Positions 27,675 through 37,813 of a stretch of 64,000 bases of DNA are shown here, one piece after another; position 1 is the first letter of the stretch; each line of letters opens with the position of its first letter. Both the position numbers and the translations under genes were made by a program. The DNA is from Lachnospiraceae bacterium Zagget2. Its GTDB lineage: Bacteria; Bacillota; Clostridia; Lachnospirales; Lachnospiraceae. The notes beneath the pieces were generated by a model. That model ran no database searches, was not told the origin of the DNA, and worked only from the letters and a program-made list of their open reading frames with translations. The stretch lies in assembly GCA_001941045.1 (NCBI GenBank), contig MSHD01000035.1, positions 62,001 to 126,000 of the forward strand. The letters run 5' to 3'.

Positions 27675-28844
27675 TTATCTGCCTGGCAGCGCGCGCACCC
27701 GCAGCACGCCCTCAATTCCTCTGATCTTCTCGATCTCCTCTTCCGCCGCCGTATGAGACAGATCCATCATCATGTAACCGTAATCGCCCCGGGTCTCATT
27801 CGCCATGCGCTCAATATTAATTCCCAGGTCGCCAAAGGCCGCCGTAAACTTTGTCAGCATATTCGGGATATTTCTGTGTATAACCGTCACGCGCATCGCC
27901 TCACGGCAGACGCCCATATCACAGTTCGGAAAATTGACAGAATTGTGAATGTTTCCGTTTTCCAGATAGTCCCGCAGCTCCCGCACCGCCATGACCGCGC
28001 AGTTGTCCTCGGATTCCTCCGTGGAGGCTCCGAGATGGGGAATTACGATCGCGTTTTTCTGGGAAGCGATGTCCGGCGTCGGGAAGTCGACTACATACTT
28101 GCGGATGCGGTTCGTCCGCAGCGCCTCCACCATGGCCTTCTCGTCCACCAGCGGCCCTCGCGCGAGATTCAGCACAACCGCCGTCGGCTTCATCATCGCG
28201 AGCGCTTCCGCGCCGATCATGCCGCGCGTGCTGTCCATCAGCGGCACATGGATCGTAATATAGTCACATTCCCGGTAAATCTCATTTACATCCTTGATAT
28301 GCGTGACCGAACGGGAGAGCTTCCATGCCGCATCCACCTCAATGAAGGGATCGTAGCCGTAGACATCCATGCCGAGTGCCTCCGCCGCGTTCGCCACCAG
28401 AATGCCAATCGCACCCAGACCGATGACGCCCAGCTTCTTTCCTGCAAGCTCTGTCCCGGCAAATTTCTTTTTTTCCTTCTCTGCGAGCTGCTCGAGCGCT
28501 TCATTCTGCCGTTCCGAACGCACCCAGTACATGCCGCCCACAATATCCCTGGCAGCCAGGAGCATGCCGGCAATCACCAGCTCTTTCACCCCATTTGCAT
28601 TGGCACCCGGCGTATTGAATACCGGGATACCCCGCTCTGCACACTTGTCCAGGGGAATGTTGTTGACCCCGGCTCCGGCACGGCCTATCGCACAGAGTCT
28701 GTCCGGCAGCACCATATCGTGCATGACGGCGCTGCGCACCAGCACCGCATCCGCTTCCTCTATCTTCTCCGTCCTCGCATAATTTCCGTCAAATTTCTCC
28801 AGTCCTACCTCCGCGATCGGGTTCAGGCAGTGGTACTGATACAT
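27675..28844 (-). CDS. serA: D-3-phosphoglycerate dehydrogenase
   Basis: A 389-residue D-isomer-specific 2-hydroxyacid dehydrogenase, first step of serine synthesis. The NAD fold is at GVIGLGAIGILVANAAEALG, with the active-site residues around NLARGPLVDEKAM and PHLGASTEES. A C-terminal ACT domain (about residues 318-389, VTVIHRNIPNMLTKF) suggests allosteric control. The ATG at 28844 (MYQYHCLNP) has GGAGG nine bases upstream; a longer frame has no site. It is last in the yajC-leuB-ilvD-ilvB-serA row, after a hairpin in the ilvB-serA gap. Confidence 0.94.
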   Translation of the reverse strand: MYQYHCLNPIAEVGLEKFDGNYARTEKIEEADAVLVRSAVMHDMVLPDRLCAIGRAGAGVNNIPLDKCAERGIPVFNTPGANANGVKELVIAGMLLAARDIVGGMYWVRSERQNEALEQLAEKEKKKFAGTELAGKKLGVIGLGAIGILVANAAEALGMDVYGYDPFIEVDAAWKLSRSVTHIKDVNEIYRECDYITIHVPLMDSTRGMIGAEALAMMKPTAVVLNLARGPLVDEKAMVEALRTNRIRKYVVDFPTPDIASQKNAIVIPHLGASTEESEDNCAVMAVRELRDYLENGNIHNSVNFPNCDMGVCREAMRVTVIHRNIPNMLTKFTAAFGDLGINIERMANETRGDYGYMMMDLSHTAAEEEIEKIRGIEGVLRVRALPGR

Positions 28845-28872
28845 AGCATAATTCCTCCCATATGTCATATAT

Positions 28873-28910
28873 AAAAGCCGATTGCTCCGCACTGCGTGCT
28901 CACGCAATCG
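28873..28910 (-). terminator. Hairpin between ilvB and serA (possible partial terminator)
   Basis: Nested stems CGATTGC/GCAATCG (28879-28885 with 28904-28910) and GCAC/GTGC inside, followed on the minus strand by GGCTTTTATATATG. It could reduce read-through from ilvB into serA. The short T-run makes this uncertain. Confidence 0.45.
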
Positions 28911-28926
28911 CCGCCGTCCGGAACTT

Positions 28927-30597
28927 TTATTGTAGGTCGTCCTGGTCAAAGCTCTCCTCGATCGGCGCGCCCGCCGGAACCATCGGGAACACCTTGTCGT
29001 CGCTGTCGATAATGCAGTCGATCAGCACCGGTTCGCCGCAGGCGATCGCCTCCTCGAGTACGGGGGCAAACTCCTCCTTCTTCGTCACACGCACGCCGCG
29101 GCAGCCAAGCGCCTCCGCCATCTTCACAAAATCAACCTTATCCTCCAGCGTGGTCGCCGCATAGCGGTGATCATAAAAGAGCGTCTGCCACTGGCGCACC
29201 ATACCGAGCACATGGTTGTTAATGACAACCTCCACAATCGGAATATTGTATCGGGACGCCGTCGCGAGCTCGTTCATATTCATGCGCAGGCAGCCGTCTC
29301 CGGCCACGTTGATGACCGTCTTGTCCGGTCTCGCGAGCTTCGCGCCCATGGACGCGCCGAGCCCGTAGCCCATTGTTCCAAGTCCGCCCGAAGTGATGAG
29401 CTGGTGCGGCCTGCTGTACTTGTAATACTGCGCCGCCCACATCTGATGCTGTCCGACCTCGGTGCAGATGATCGCATTGCCCTCCGTGACGCGGTAAATC
29501 TCCTCAATGATATAAGGACCGGTCAGACGGCTTTTGTCATATTTCATCGGAAAGCGGCTTTTCAGCTCCTCCAGGTGCGCGTTCCAGTCCCTGTGCTCCT
29601 GCTGCGGGAGCAGCGGATTCAATCTGCGCAGGACTTCCCGCGCGTCGCCGATGACGCTGACATTCGTCATAATGTTTTTATTAATCTCCGCCGGATCGAT
29701 ATCGATCTGGAGCACCTTCGCATGCTCCGCAAATTTTGCTGCATTTCCAAAAATACGATCGCTGAAACGCGAGCCAACCGTGATCAGCAGATCGCAGCCG
29801 ACGACTCCACGATTCGCATATTTGGTGCCATGCATGCCCAGCATGCCGGCATACAGAGGATGCGTTCCCGGGAAGGCTCCTTTGCCCATCAGGGTGTCGC
29901 AAACCGGCGCGTCCACCTTTTCCGCAAACTCCAGCAGCGCTTCGCTTGCTTCCGAGGCCACTGCACCGCCGCCCACAAAGATCATCGGCTTTTTCGAAGC
30001 CTGGATCAGAGATACCGCCTCCTCCAGCGCCTCATCTGTGATAGATGCCGTATCGCGCAGCAGAATATCCGGTACTTCCTGTGTATATTCCGTCGTATTG
30101 GCCGTCACGTCCTTGGTGATATCCACAAGCACCGGGCCCTTACGCCCGGACTGGGCAATACGGAACGCGCGCCGGATCGTCCGCGCCAGCTCCTTTACAT
30201 CTTTTACAATAAAATTATGCTTCGTGATCGGCATCGTGACACCGGCGATATCCACCTCCTGGAAGCTGTCCTTCCCCAGCAGGGAAGTACCAACGTTACA
30301 GGTGATTGCCACCATCGGCACAGAATCCATATGCGCCGTGGCAATCCCGGTCACCAGATTCGTCGCACCGGGGCCGGATGTCGCGAGACACACGCCGACC
30401 TTGCCGGTCGCGCGCGCATAACCGTCCGCAGCGTGGGACGCGCCCTGCTCATGCGAAGTCAGAATGTGCCGGATCTCCGGATGTTTGTACAATGCATCAT
30501 AAATATTCAGGATCGTGCCGCCCGGATAGCCGAACACGGTATCCACACCCTGCTCTTTGAGGCAGGCGATCACGATCTCCGCTCCCGTCATCATCAT
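28927..30597 (-). CDS. ilvB: Acetolactate synthase, large subunit
   Basis: A 556-residue thiamine-diphosphate enzyme that makes acetolactate or acetohydroxybutyrate for valine, leucine and isoleucine synthesis. The catalytic Glu is Glu50 in TSHEQGASHAADGYARA; the ThDP motif GDGCLRMNMNELATA ends in the VVINN block. Biosynthetic type is supported by its place between ilvD and serA. GAGGAG precedes the ATG. No ilvN regulatory subunit gene follows, which is unusual for an anabolic enzyme; it may be elsewhere. Confidence 0.95.
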   Translation of the reverse strand: MMMTGAEIVIACLKEQGVDTVFGYPGGTILNIYDALYKHPEIRHILTSHEQGASHAADGYARATGKVGVCLATSGPGATNLVTGIATAHMDSVPMVAITCNVGTSLLGKDSFQEVDIAGVTMPITKHNFIVKDVKELARTIRRAFRIAQSGRKGPVLVDITKDVTANTTEYTQEVPDILLRDTASITDEALEEAVSLIQASKKPMIFVGGGAVASEASEALLEFAEKVDAPVCDTLMGKGAFPGTHPLYAGMLGMHGTKYANRGVVGCDLLITVGSRFSDRIFGNAAKFAEHAKVLQIDIDPAEINKNIMTNVSVIGDAREVLRRLNPLLPQQEHRDWNAHLEELKSRFPMKYDKSRLTGPYIIEEIYRVTEGNAIICTEVGQHQMWAAQYYKYSRPHQLITSGGLGTMGYGLGASMGAKLARPDKTVINVAGDGCLRMNMNELATASRYNIPIVEVVINNHVLGMVRQWQTLFYDHRYAATTLEDKVDFVKMAEALGCRGVRVTKKEEFAPVLEEAIACGEPVLIDCIIDSDDKVFPMVPAGAPIEESFDQDDLQ

Positions 30598-30625
30598 AAT
30601 AGCTTCACTCCTCTTATCTTTTCTC

Positions 30626-32296
30626 TTATGCTTTCGGGACCTCCAGAATTGCTCCCCGGTTGCCCGAAGTCACCATAGCTGCATAGCGCTTCAGATACCC
30701 GGTCGTCACCTTCGGCTCCCTCGGCTGCCACTTCGCGCGCCGCGCCGCGAGCTCTTCATCAGACACCCGCACATTCAGCGAAAGATTCGGGATATCGATC
30801 TCAATGATATCCCCTTCCTCGACGAGCGCGATCGGGCCGCAGACCGCTGCCTCCGGGGAGACATGGCCGATCGAAGCGCCGCGGCTCGCGCCGCTGAAAC
30901 GCCCATCCGTGATCAGCGCTACGGTAGAACCCAGACCCATGCCGGCAATCGCCGACGTCGGGTTCAGCATTTCACGCATGCCAGGCCCTCCTTTGGGCCC
31001 CTCATAGCGAATGACGACCACATCGCCCGCGACAATCTTTCCGCCCTTGATCGCGGCAATCGCATCCTCCTCACAGTCGAAAACGCGCGCCGGTCCCTCG
31101 TGGACGAGCATCTCCTCCGCAACCGCCGAGCGCTTCACGACGCTGCCGTCCGGTGCAAGATTTCCTTTGAGTACCGCAAGTCCGCCTGTCTTACTGTAAG
31201 GACGGTCAACCGGGCGAATGACCTCCGGGTTCTTGTTCTCTGCATTCGCAATATTTTCCCCGACAGTCTTTCCGGTGACGGTCATGCAGTCTGTGTTCAG
31301 AAGACCGACATCGGCCAGCTCCTTCATAACCGCATAGACGCCGCCCGCCTCATTGAGATCCTCCATGTAAGTCGGCCCTGCAGGAGCCAGATGGCAGAGG
31401 TTCGGCGTCCGCTCGCTGATCGGATTTGCGAAAGAAATATCAAAATCAAAGCCAACCTCATGCGCGATCGCCGGCAGGTGCAGCATACTGTTCGTCGAAC
31501 AGCCAAGCGCCATGTCCACCGTCAGTGCGTTCAGAATCGCGTCCTTTGTCATGATATCCCGCGGACGGATATTTTTCTTCAGAAGTTCCATGACCTGCAT
31601 GCCGGCATGCTTTGCCAGACGGATACGATCCGAATACACCGCCGGAATCGTCCCGTTTCCGCGAAGACCCATGCCCAGCACCTCCGTCAGGCAGTTCATG
31701 CTGTTGGCCGTGTACATGCCAGAGCAGGAACCACAGGTCGGGCACACCTTCTGCTCATATTCGCGCACCTCGTCCTCGCTCATCGTGCCCGCCGTATAGG
31801 AGCCGACCGCCTCAAACATACTGGAAAGACTTCTCTTGCAGCCTCCCACGTGGCCTGCCATCATCGGACCGCCGCTGACGAAAATCGTCGGCACATTGAC
31901 GCGCGCCGCTGCCATCAGAAGTCCCGGCACGTTCTTGTCACAGTTCGGGATCATGACAAGCGCGTCAAACTGATGCGCGATTGCCATCGCCTCGGTCGAA
32001 TCCGCGATCAGATCCCGCGTCACCAGCGAATATTTCATGCCGACATGTCCCATCGCGATGCCGTCGCAGACCGCGATCGCCGGGAAAACGACCGGAACGC
32101 CGCCCGCCATCGCAACACCCTGCCTGACCGCCTGCGTGATCTTGTCCAGATTCATATGGCCCGGCACGATCTCGTTATATGAGCTTACGATACCGACCAG
32201 CGGGCGCTCCATCTCCTCTTCTGTGAAACCGAGCGCGTTAAACAGGGACCGGTGCGGCGCCTGCTGCATGCCTTTTTTTACTGCATCACTCTTCAA
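30626..32296 (-). CDS. ilvD: Dihydroxy-acid dehydratase
   Basis: A 556-residue Fe-S dehydratase of the IlvD/Edd family, third step of valine/isoleucine synthesis. Cluster cysteines are visible in PNCDKNVPG and [33 protein letters not shown] and [20 protein letters not shown] are further family blocks. It starts [18 protein letters not shown], 20 bases downstream of leuB, in the same unit as ilvB. Confidence 0.97.
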   Translation of the reverse strand: MKSDAVKKGMQQAPHRSLFNALGFTEEEMERPLVGIVSSYNEIVPGHMNLDKITQAVRQGVAMAGGVPVVFPAIAVCDGIAMGHVGMKYSLVTRDLIADSTEAMAIAHQFDALVMIPNCDKNVPGLLMAAARVNVPTIFVSGGPMMAGHVGGCKRSLSSMFEAVGSYTAGTMSEDEVREYEQKVCPTCGSCSGMYTANSMNCLTEVLGMGLRGNGTIPAVYSDRIRLAKHAGMQVMELLKKNIRPRDIMTKDAILNALTVDMALGCSTNSMLHLPAIAHEVGFDFDISFANPISERTPNLCHLAPAGPTYMEDLNEAGGVYAVMKELADVGLLNTDCMTVTGKTVGENIANAENKNPEVIRPVDRPYSKTGGLAVLKGNLAPDGSVVKRSAVAEEMLVHEGPARVFDCEEDAIAAIKGGKIVAGDVVVIRYEGPKGGPGMREMLNPTSAIAGMGLGSTVALITDGRFSGASRGASIGHVSPEAAVCGPIALVEEGDIIEIDIPNLSLNVRVSDEELAARRAKWQPREPKVTTGYLKRYAAMVTSGNRGAILEVPKA

Positions 32297-32316
32297 AATC
32301 CATCCCTCCTGTTCTC

Positions 32317-33399
32317 TTACACTCTCTCTGCAATCAGAGCGCCCATTTCACACGTGCCAACCTGCGTGCAGCCCTCTGACATAATATCTACCGTACGGTA
32401 GCCTTCTTTCAATACCTGACGCACCGCAGCCTCGAGTGCATCCGCCTCTTCATCCAGATCAAGGGAATAGCGGAGCAGCATGGCCGCTGAAAGGATCGTA
32501 GCGATCGGATTCGCCTTGTCCTGTCCGGCAATGTCCGGCGCTGAGCCGTGGCTCGGCTCATAGAGTCCGAACTTTGTCTCGTTCAGACTGGCGCTGGAGA
32601 GCATGCCGATCGAACCGGTCACCATAGAGGCCTCATCGGAAAGAATATCTCCGAACATGTTCTCCGTCAGAATTACGTCAAACTGTGCCGGATTCATCAC
32701 CAGCTGCATCGCACAGTTGTCGACATACATATGGGAGAGTTCGACCTCCGGATAATCCTTCGCGACCTCCTCCACGACCTGCCTCCACAGTCTGGAAGAG
32801 TCAAGTACATTCGCCTTATCGACGCTGCAGACCTTCTTCCGGCGCTTCATCGCGATATCGAACGCGCGTTTCGCAATACGGCGGATCTCCGTCTCGCTGT
32901 AGCAAAGCGTGTCAGTCGCCGTGCGGACGCCGTCCACTACCTCCGTCTTTCTCGCGCCGAAATACAGACCGCCGGTCAGCTCCCGCATGATCAGCATGTC
33001 AAAACCCGCGGCGCTGATGTCGTCCCGCAGCGGGCAGGCCGAGCGCAGTTCCTCATAAAGATATGCAGGACGAAGATTTGCAAAAAGATTCAGCGCCTTG
33101 CGGATGCCGAGCAGTCCCGCCTCCGGTCTCCTCTCCGGCGGCAGCTGATACCACGGAGAAGTCTTCGCGTCCCCTCCAATCGATCCCATCAGTACCGCAT
33201 CGCATTCCTTTGCGGCCGCAATCGTTTCTTCCGTCAGCGGAACGCCATGCACATCAATCGACGCGCCTCCAAGCAGCAGTTCCCTGTACTCAAAATGATG
33301 ACCGTATTTCACACAGACGGCGTCCAGTGCCTTACGCGCTTCACGCACAATCTCCGGGCCGATACCGTCCCCGGAGATTACCCCGATCCTGTATTCCAT
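32317..33399 (-). CDS. leuB: 3-isopropylmalate dehydrogenase
   Basis: A 360-residue NAD-dependent decarboxylating dehydrogenase of leucine synthesis. Characteristic blocks are [14 protein letters not shown] at the N-terminus, [11 protein letters not shown], the substrate-discriminating [10 protein letters not shown], and [17 protein letters not shown] with the final [24 protein letters not shown] precedes ATG. The isopropylmalate isomerase (leuCD) and leuA are not in the window. A hairpin lies in the 71-base gap after yajC. Confidence 0.97.
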   Translation of the reverse strand: MEYRIGVISGDGIGPEIVREARKALDAVCVKYGHHFEYRELLLGGASIDVHGVPLTEETIAAAKECDAVLMGSIGGDAKTSPWYQLPPERRPEAGLLGIRKALNLFANLRPAYLYEELRSACPLRDDISAAGFDMLIMRELTGGLYFGARKTEVVDGVRTATDTLCYSETEIRRIAKRAFDIAMKRRKKVCSVDKANVLDSSRLWRQVVEEVAKDYPEVELSHMYVDNCAMQLVMNPAQFDVILTENMFGDILSDEASMVTGSIGMLSSASLNETKFGLYEPSHGSAPDIAGQDKANPIATILSAAMLLRYSLDLDEEADALEAAVRQVLKEGYRTVDIMSEGCTQVGTCEMGALIAERV

Positions 33400-33420
33400 G
33401 TTCTGTCTCCTTCCACATAC

Positions 33421-33456
33421 GCAGAAGGGCGGAAGAAGTCTCCCGCCCTCGCCTGC
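33421..33456 (-). other. Hairpin between yajC and leuB
   Basis: AGGGCGG (33426-33432) pairs with CCGCCCT (33443-33449), extended by GCAG/CTGC outside. There is no T-run, so it is more likely an mRNA stability or processing element than a terminator. Confidence 0.45.
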
Positions 33457-33470
33457 ATCCTCGCCTTCTC

Positions 33471-33761
33471 TTAATCCTGTTTTTCCACTTCCGCGATCGC
33501 TGACTTCTTCATCGGGATACGACAGTTGCGGTTGCTGCCAAACTCTACAATCACATCCTCATCTGTGATGTCAATCAATACACCGTAGAATCCGCTGGTC
33601 GTCACAACCACATCGCCGACCTCCATCGCAGAGAGCATGGCAGCTACCCGTTTCTGTTCCTTCCTCTGCGGTCTCATAACCACAAAGTACATAAACGCGA
33701 TCATCACCACGATCCAGATCACCAGCGTGAGTGAAGAGCTGGCTGTCGATGTCAATACCAT
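33471..33761 (-). CDS. yajC: Preprotein translocase subunit YajC
   Basis: A 96-residue Sec accessory protein with one N-terminal membrane segment ([16 protein letters not shown]), then RPQRKEQKR and the conserved [19 protein letters not shown] block. It associates with SecDF. ATG at 33761 has AGGAGG 8 bases upstream. In many bacteria yajC follows tgt directly; here ald and nhaC stand between them. It has its own promoter and is the first gene in front of leuB-ilvD-ilvB-serA. Confidence 0.93.
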   Translation of the reverse strand: MVLTSTASSSLTLVIWIVVMIAFMYFVVMRPQRKEQKRVAAMLSAMEVGDVVVTTSGFYGVLIDITDEDVIVEFGSNRNCRIPMKKSAIAEVEKQD

Positions 33762-33794
33762 AAACAATTCCTCCTGAAAAATAACCTAAAGAAT

Positions 33795-33823
33795 ATTCTA
33801 CACAATATTTCCGTGCAGAGCAA
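33795..33823 (-). promoter_or_regulatory. Promoter of yajC-leuB-ilvD-ilvB-serA
   Basis: Minus-strand TTGCTC (33818-33823), 17 bases, TAGAAT (33795-33800), about 30 bases upstream of the yajC ATG. No T-box or CodY-like site is evident between it and leuB. Confidence 0.6.
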
Positions 33824-33833
33824 GTATTATTTT

Positions 33834-35243
33834 TTAGATAAACACAAAACCTATGATCAGATACAGCACCGTCGCCAGTGTGCCGCAGCACAGCGCATAA
33901 GGCAACTGCGTCTGCACATGATCGATATGGTCACAGGCCGAGCCGGTCGACGAGAGCACCGTCGTATCGGAAAGCGGCGAGCAATGATCTCCAAATACAC
34001 CGCCGCCTGCCACTGCCGCGAAGCTCGCATATACAAGCGGCGACAGCGTATCACCGGTGAATGCAAAAGCGAGCGGAAGCGCGATCGGCATGCAGATCGC
34101 GAAGGTGCCCCAGGAGGAGCCGGTCGCAAACGCCATGATCGCGGAAATGAGAAAGATGATCGCCGGAAGCAGTGCCGGGGTCAGAAAATCCTGACTCAGG
34201 GAAACGATATAATTCGCGGTGCCCATCGTGCTGGAGAGCGAGTTGATCGAATAAGCCAGCGCGAGAAGCGTGACTGCCGGGACCGCACCCTTGATACCAT
34301 CCGTAAAGGTGTTCATAACCTCCTGGAAAGGAATTCCCTGGAGCACCATGCTGATCGTCATGAAGATGACGACAAAGAGGAAGGCCTCCATCGTCTTCGC
34401 CGAGCCGAGCGTGATGTAAGTGCCAAGGACGATCGAAATGATCATCAGCACCGGAAGGATGAAGTTGAGGAAGATCCGCGGCTTCAGCCCCTCATAAGGC
34501 TGCATCTCTGTCAGTTCCTTACCGATCAGCGGGATCGCGCCGTCGCGGAGCACCTTGCCTTCCTCCATGGCACGCTTCTCCGCCTTCTTCATCGGTCCGA
34601 AATCCTTCACAATACCGGAGCCGATGAGGCCGACCATGATGACCGCGAGAATCGCGTAAAAATTATAGGGCAGCGCCTTCAGGAAAAGTGCGGAGCCGTC
34701 CTCCGTCGTGGCGATGCAGCCGATACCGACCGCAAGGCCGCTTAAATACGCCGCCCAGCCGGTGATCGGGACGAGCACGCTGACCGGCGCGGAAGTCGAG
34801 TCTGCGATGTAGGCCAGCTTTTCACGTGAAATCTTCGCCTTATCCGTGATGCTTCTCATCGTCGAACCGACAAAGAGCGGGCTGAATGAGTCGCTGAAAT
34901 ACACGAACATACCGAGCACCCAGGCCATAAGCTGCGCGCCCCTGCGCCCCAGATTCTTGTCGTGAATCATCTGTGAAAAGCTCTGTATCGCGCCTGTCTT
35001 CTGAAAATAAGCGACGATGATCGCAATCAGCGTGTTCAGCAGCATAACCCAGGAAAAGCTCGTCGTACCGAGGCTCTCTTTCAAAAGGGTCGGGAATCCG
35101 AAGACGCCCTGCCCAGCCAGAATCGTTCCGACAATACAGGCTACTGCCAGTGAGATGATCGTGTTGCGGATCGCAAACGATAAAATGATGGCGATGAGTG
35201 CCGGGATGATCGAGATAAATCCCATGCTTACCAGTTCTTCCAT
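33834..35243 (-). CDS. NhaC-family Na+/H+ antiporter
   Basis: A 469-residue membrane protein with about 11-12 hydrophobic segments of the NhaC / arginine-lysine-type antiporter family. Blocks include YFSDSFSPLFVGSTMRSITDKAKISREKLAYI (split about residues 115-146), SAPVSVLVPITGW and near the end GDHCSPLSDTTVLSSTG, a hallmark of NhaC. Substrate could be Na+/H+ or malate-lactate type as in MleN; not decidable here. AAGGAGG is about 11 bases before the ATG. It lies after ald and before yajC. Confidence 0.88.
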   Translation of the reverse strand: MEELVSMGFISIIPALIAIILSFAIRNTIISLAVACIVGTILAGQGVFGFPTLLKESLGTTSFSWVMLLNTLIAIIVAYFQKTGAIQSFSQMIHDKNLGRRGAQLMAWVLGMFVYFSDSFSPLFVGSTMRSITDKAKISREKLAYIADSTSAPVSVLVPITGWAAYLSGLAVGIGCIATTEDGSALFLKALPYNFYAILAVIMVGLIGSGIVKDFGPMKKAEKRAMEEGKVLRDGAIPLIGKELTEMQPYEGLKPRIFLNFILPVLMIISIVLGTYITLGSAKTMEAFLFVVIFMTISMVLQGIPFQEVMNTFTDGIKGAVPAVTLLALAYSINSLSSTMGTANYIVSLSQDFLTPALLPAIIFLISAIMAFATGSSWGTFAICMPIALPLAFAFTGDTLSPLVYASFAAVAGGGVFGDHCSPLSDTTVLSSTGSACDHIDHVQTQLPYALCCGTLATVLYLIIGFVFI

Positions 35244-35324
35244 AAGTTACATATCCTCCTTTGTATTTATCCATAAAAGCACTTAACTTTTCTATGGTTC
35301 CCTCTTTTAAGCGACGGTCTCACC

Positions 35325-36494
35325 CTACTTTAGATGAATCAGGTTTGCCGAGCGGGTCACGGTCGCCGGCGGCGCCGGGTCGAGCGTCCGGTCCGCAATA
35401 CCCAGAATCTCCTCCGGGCGAATCCACGGACGATTCTGCAGGGCGCTGGTTTCCTCGTGCGTCAGGTAACCCTTGTAAGCCGTCAGACTTCTGCGCAGGA
35501 AACCATCGCGCGCGCAGGCTTCCGCCACGCCGTTTTTCGCGATGCTGCGAAAATGCGGCAGCACCGATGCCGCGTAAGCGATTGAGGTTGAATTTGCGAT
35601 CGCTCCTGGAATATTGCTCACGCAGAAATGTACAATTCCCTCTTCTATATAACGCGGATTCTCATGCGTCGTCTCGTGGAAAGATTCGATTGCCCCCTGC
35701 TCGTCGTTACTGATGTCAACAATGACGGAACCCTTCTCCATGAGCTTCAGCATCGGGCGGTCGATAAGATAATCCTTGCAGCCCTTCGGCCATTTCACGC
35801 AGTTCAGCACCATATCCGTCTGGGGAAGGAGCTTTTTGATATTCTCCTTTGTGGAAATGATCGTATTCACCTGTTCCTGGTACTGACGGCTCAGAGTTCT
35901 GAGAATTCCGATATTGATGTCCGCAACAGTGCACCAGGCGCCGAGCGCATGCAGTACAGATAGTGCGGCCTGTCCAACCGTGCCGCCGCCGAGGATCAGC
36001 ACCTTCATACCCGGCGCTCCACCAAGACCGCTGACGAATTTTCCTTTCCCGCCATTGATCGTCAGCATCGATTCCAGCCCAAAGAGCGCACCCTGCTTGC
36101 CCGCCGCCTCACAGTTCGGTGAACCGTAGCGATGGGAATCCTCCGCCGTGAAAGCAATCACCTTTTTGTCAAGCAGCGCCTGTACCTCCTCCGGGTGCGC
36201 CGCCGGATGAATGCAGGTAAAAACGATCTGACCTTCCCGCAGAAGATCATATTCCGATGCTTCAAACTCCTTCACCTTCGCCACCATGTCACAGGCGTCA
36301 TAGATCTCCTTCGCCGTGTCGACAAGTGTCGCGCCCGCCTCCGCATAAGCCTCGTCCGCGAATCCGGCCTTCTCACCGGCTCCACGCTGCACGCTGACCT
36401 GACAGCCGTCTGCCTTCAGCGTCGCAACCTCCGCGGGAGTCGCGATCACACGATTCTCTCCCTTCTTGATATCTTTTAAAATACCAATGTGCAT
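35325..36494 (-). CDS. ald: Alanine dehydrogenase
   Basis: A 389-residue alanine dehydrogenase/PNT family enzyme, reversibly oxidising L-alanine to pyruvate and ammonia. The N-terminal IGILKDIKKGENRVIATPAEV, the pyruvate-binding region HPAAHPEEVQALLDKKV and the NAD fold VLILGGGTVGQAALSVLHALG are standard, as is AIANSTSIAYAASVLPHF. It is unusual in lying between tgt and nhaC. An alanine/Na+ economy shared with the following antiporter is possible but speculative. Confidence 0.94.
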   Translation of the reverse strand: MHIGILKDIKKGENRVIATPAEVATLKADGCQVSVQRGAGEKAGFADEAYAEAGATLVDTAKEIYDACDMVAKVKEFEASEYDLLREGQIVFTCIHPAAHPEEVQALLDKKVIAFTAEDSHRYGSPNCEAAGKQGALFGLESMLTINGGKGKFVSGLGGAPGMKVLILGGGTVGQAALSVLHALGAWCTVADINIGILRTLSRQYQEQVNTIISTKENIKKLLPQTDMVLNCVKWPKGCKDYLIDRPMLKLMEKGSVIVDISNDEQGAIESFHETTHENPRYIEEGIVHFCVSNIPGAIANSTSIAYAASVLPHFRSIAKNGVAEACARDGFLRRSLTAYKGYLTHEETSALQNRPWIRPEEILGIADRTLDPAPPATVTRSANLIHLK

Positions 36495-36514
36495 TTTTCC
36501 TTCCTCCTGCTATT

Positions 36515-37660
36515 TTACTGATCAGATGCCCTCTGCTGCATCCCGTCCAGTTTCTGTTTCTTATACTCCTGATAGCGCCCTTCCTCAATCGCGGCGCGTA
36601 TCTCCTCCATCATGTGATTATAGAAATAGAGATTGTGGAGCACGCACAGCCGCATTCCCAGCATCTCCTTCGCCTTCAGCAGATGGCGGATATAGGCTCT
36701 CGAATAACGCCTGCACGCGGGACAGCCGCAGCCCTCCTCGATCGAGCGATCGTCCAGCTCATACTGCGCGTTGTAGAGATTCAGCTTGCCATGATTCGTG
36801 TAGACATGTCCATGCCGTCCGTTCCGGCTCGGGTAAACACAGTCGAAAAAGTCGACGCCGCGGTCCACCGCCTCCAGGATATTCGCCGGAGTGCCAACGC
36901 CCATCAGATAAAGAGGTTTCTCCACCGGCAGCTGAGGCGCGACCGCCTCGATGATCGCGTACATCTCCTCGTGGCTCTCCCCCACCGCCAGACCGCCGAT
37001 CGCGTAGCCCGGCAGATCAAGCTCAGCGATGCGCTGTGCATGCTCGACACGGATATCCTCGAAGACCGCGCCCTGATTGATGCCAAACAGCAGCTGTTCT
37101 TTATTGATCGTGTCCGGCAGGCTGTTCAGCCTGTCCATCTCCTCCTTGCAGCGGCAAAGCCAGCGGTACGTCCGGTCCACGGAGCGCTGTACGTAATCGC
37201 GCTCTGCTCTGCTCGACGGGCACTCATCGAAAGCCATCGCGATCGTGGACGCCAGATTGGACTGAATCTGCATGCTCTGCTCCGGCCCCATAAAGATCTT
37301 CCGGCCGTCGATATGGGAATGGAAGTAGACGCCTTCTTCCTTAATCTGCCTGAGATTGGCAAGGGAAAACACCTGAAAGCCGCCGGAATCGGTCAGAATC
37401 GGCCTGTTCCATGACATGAATCTGTGCAGGCCACCCAGCTTCTTCACAACCTCGTCGCCTGGCCTCACATGCAGGTGGTAGGTATTGGAAAGCTCCACCT
37501 GGGTGCCGATCTCCTCCAGATCCTCAGTGGACACCGCGCCCTTGATCGCGGCGACCGTGCCTACATTCATGAACACGGGGGTTTCGATCACCCCGTGCAC
37601 GGTACGAAATTCGCCGCGCTTGGCATGGCCGTCGCGGCAGATCAGTTTATATTCGTGCAT
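36515..37660 (-). CDS. tgt: Queuine/preQ1 tRNA-ribosyltransferase
   Basis: A 381-residue tRNA-guanine transglycosylase, exchanging guanine-34 for preQ1 in tRNAs for Asp, Asn, His and Tyr. It contains ILTDSGGFQVFSL, the nucleophilic Asp region GVDFFDCVYPSRNGRHG and the zinc site CGCPACRRYSRAYIRHLLKA. No good Shine-Dalgarno is seen before its ATG (only GAGAG). A promoter is present upstream. No other queuosine genes are in the window. Confidence 0.97.
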   Translation of the reverse strand: MHEYKLICRDGHAKRGEFRTVHGVIETPVFMNVGTVAAIKGAVSTEDLEEIGTQVELSNTYHLHVRPGDEVVKKLGGLHRFMSWNRPILTDSGGFQVFSLANLRQIKEEGVYFHSHIDGRKIFMGPEQSMQIQSNLASTIAMAFDECPSSRAERDYVQRSVDRTYRWLCRCKEEMDRLNSLPDTINKEQLLFGINQGAVFEDIRVEHAQRIAELDLPGYAIGGLAVGESHEEMYAIIEAVAPQLPVEKPLYLMGVGTPANILEAVDRGVDFFDCVYPSRNGRHGHVYTNHGKLNLYNAQYELDDRSIEEGCGCPACRRYSRAYIRHLLKAKEMLGMRLCVLHNLYFYNHMMEEIRAAIEEGRYQEYKKQKLDGMQQRASDQ

Positions 37661-37748
37661 CGTTACGTTCTCTCATATTCCCGCCTACAAGGCTGCTTTA
37701 TTGGCTAACGCGGGTTCGCAATGCGTGTTTGCGTCGTCAATAGATTTT

Positions 37749-37778
37749 AGTATATTCTATCTTGCGGGCTTTCGTCAA
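37749..37778 (-). promoter_or_regulatory. Promoter of tgt
   Basis: Minus-strand TTGACG (37773-37778), 18 bases, TATACT (37749-37754). The leader to tgt is about 80 bases long. Confidence 0.6.
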
Positions 37779-37813
37779 GTAAAGTGTGGAAGTTTGCATG
37801 AATTCCAGAAATT

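Noticed and set aside
27587-27715. N-terminal extension of sigK (Cys-rich, 43 residues)
   Set aside because: It overlaps the end of serA, has no ribosome site and does not look like a sigma-factor pro-region; the TTG at 27586 is better placed.
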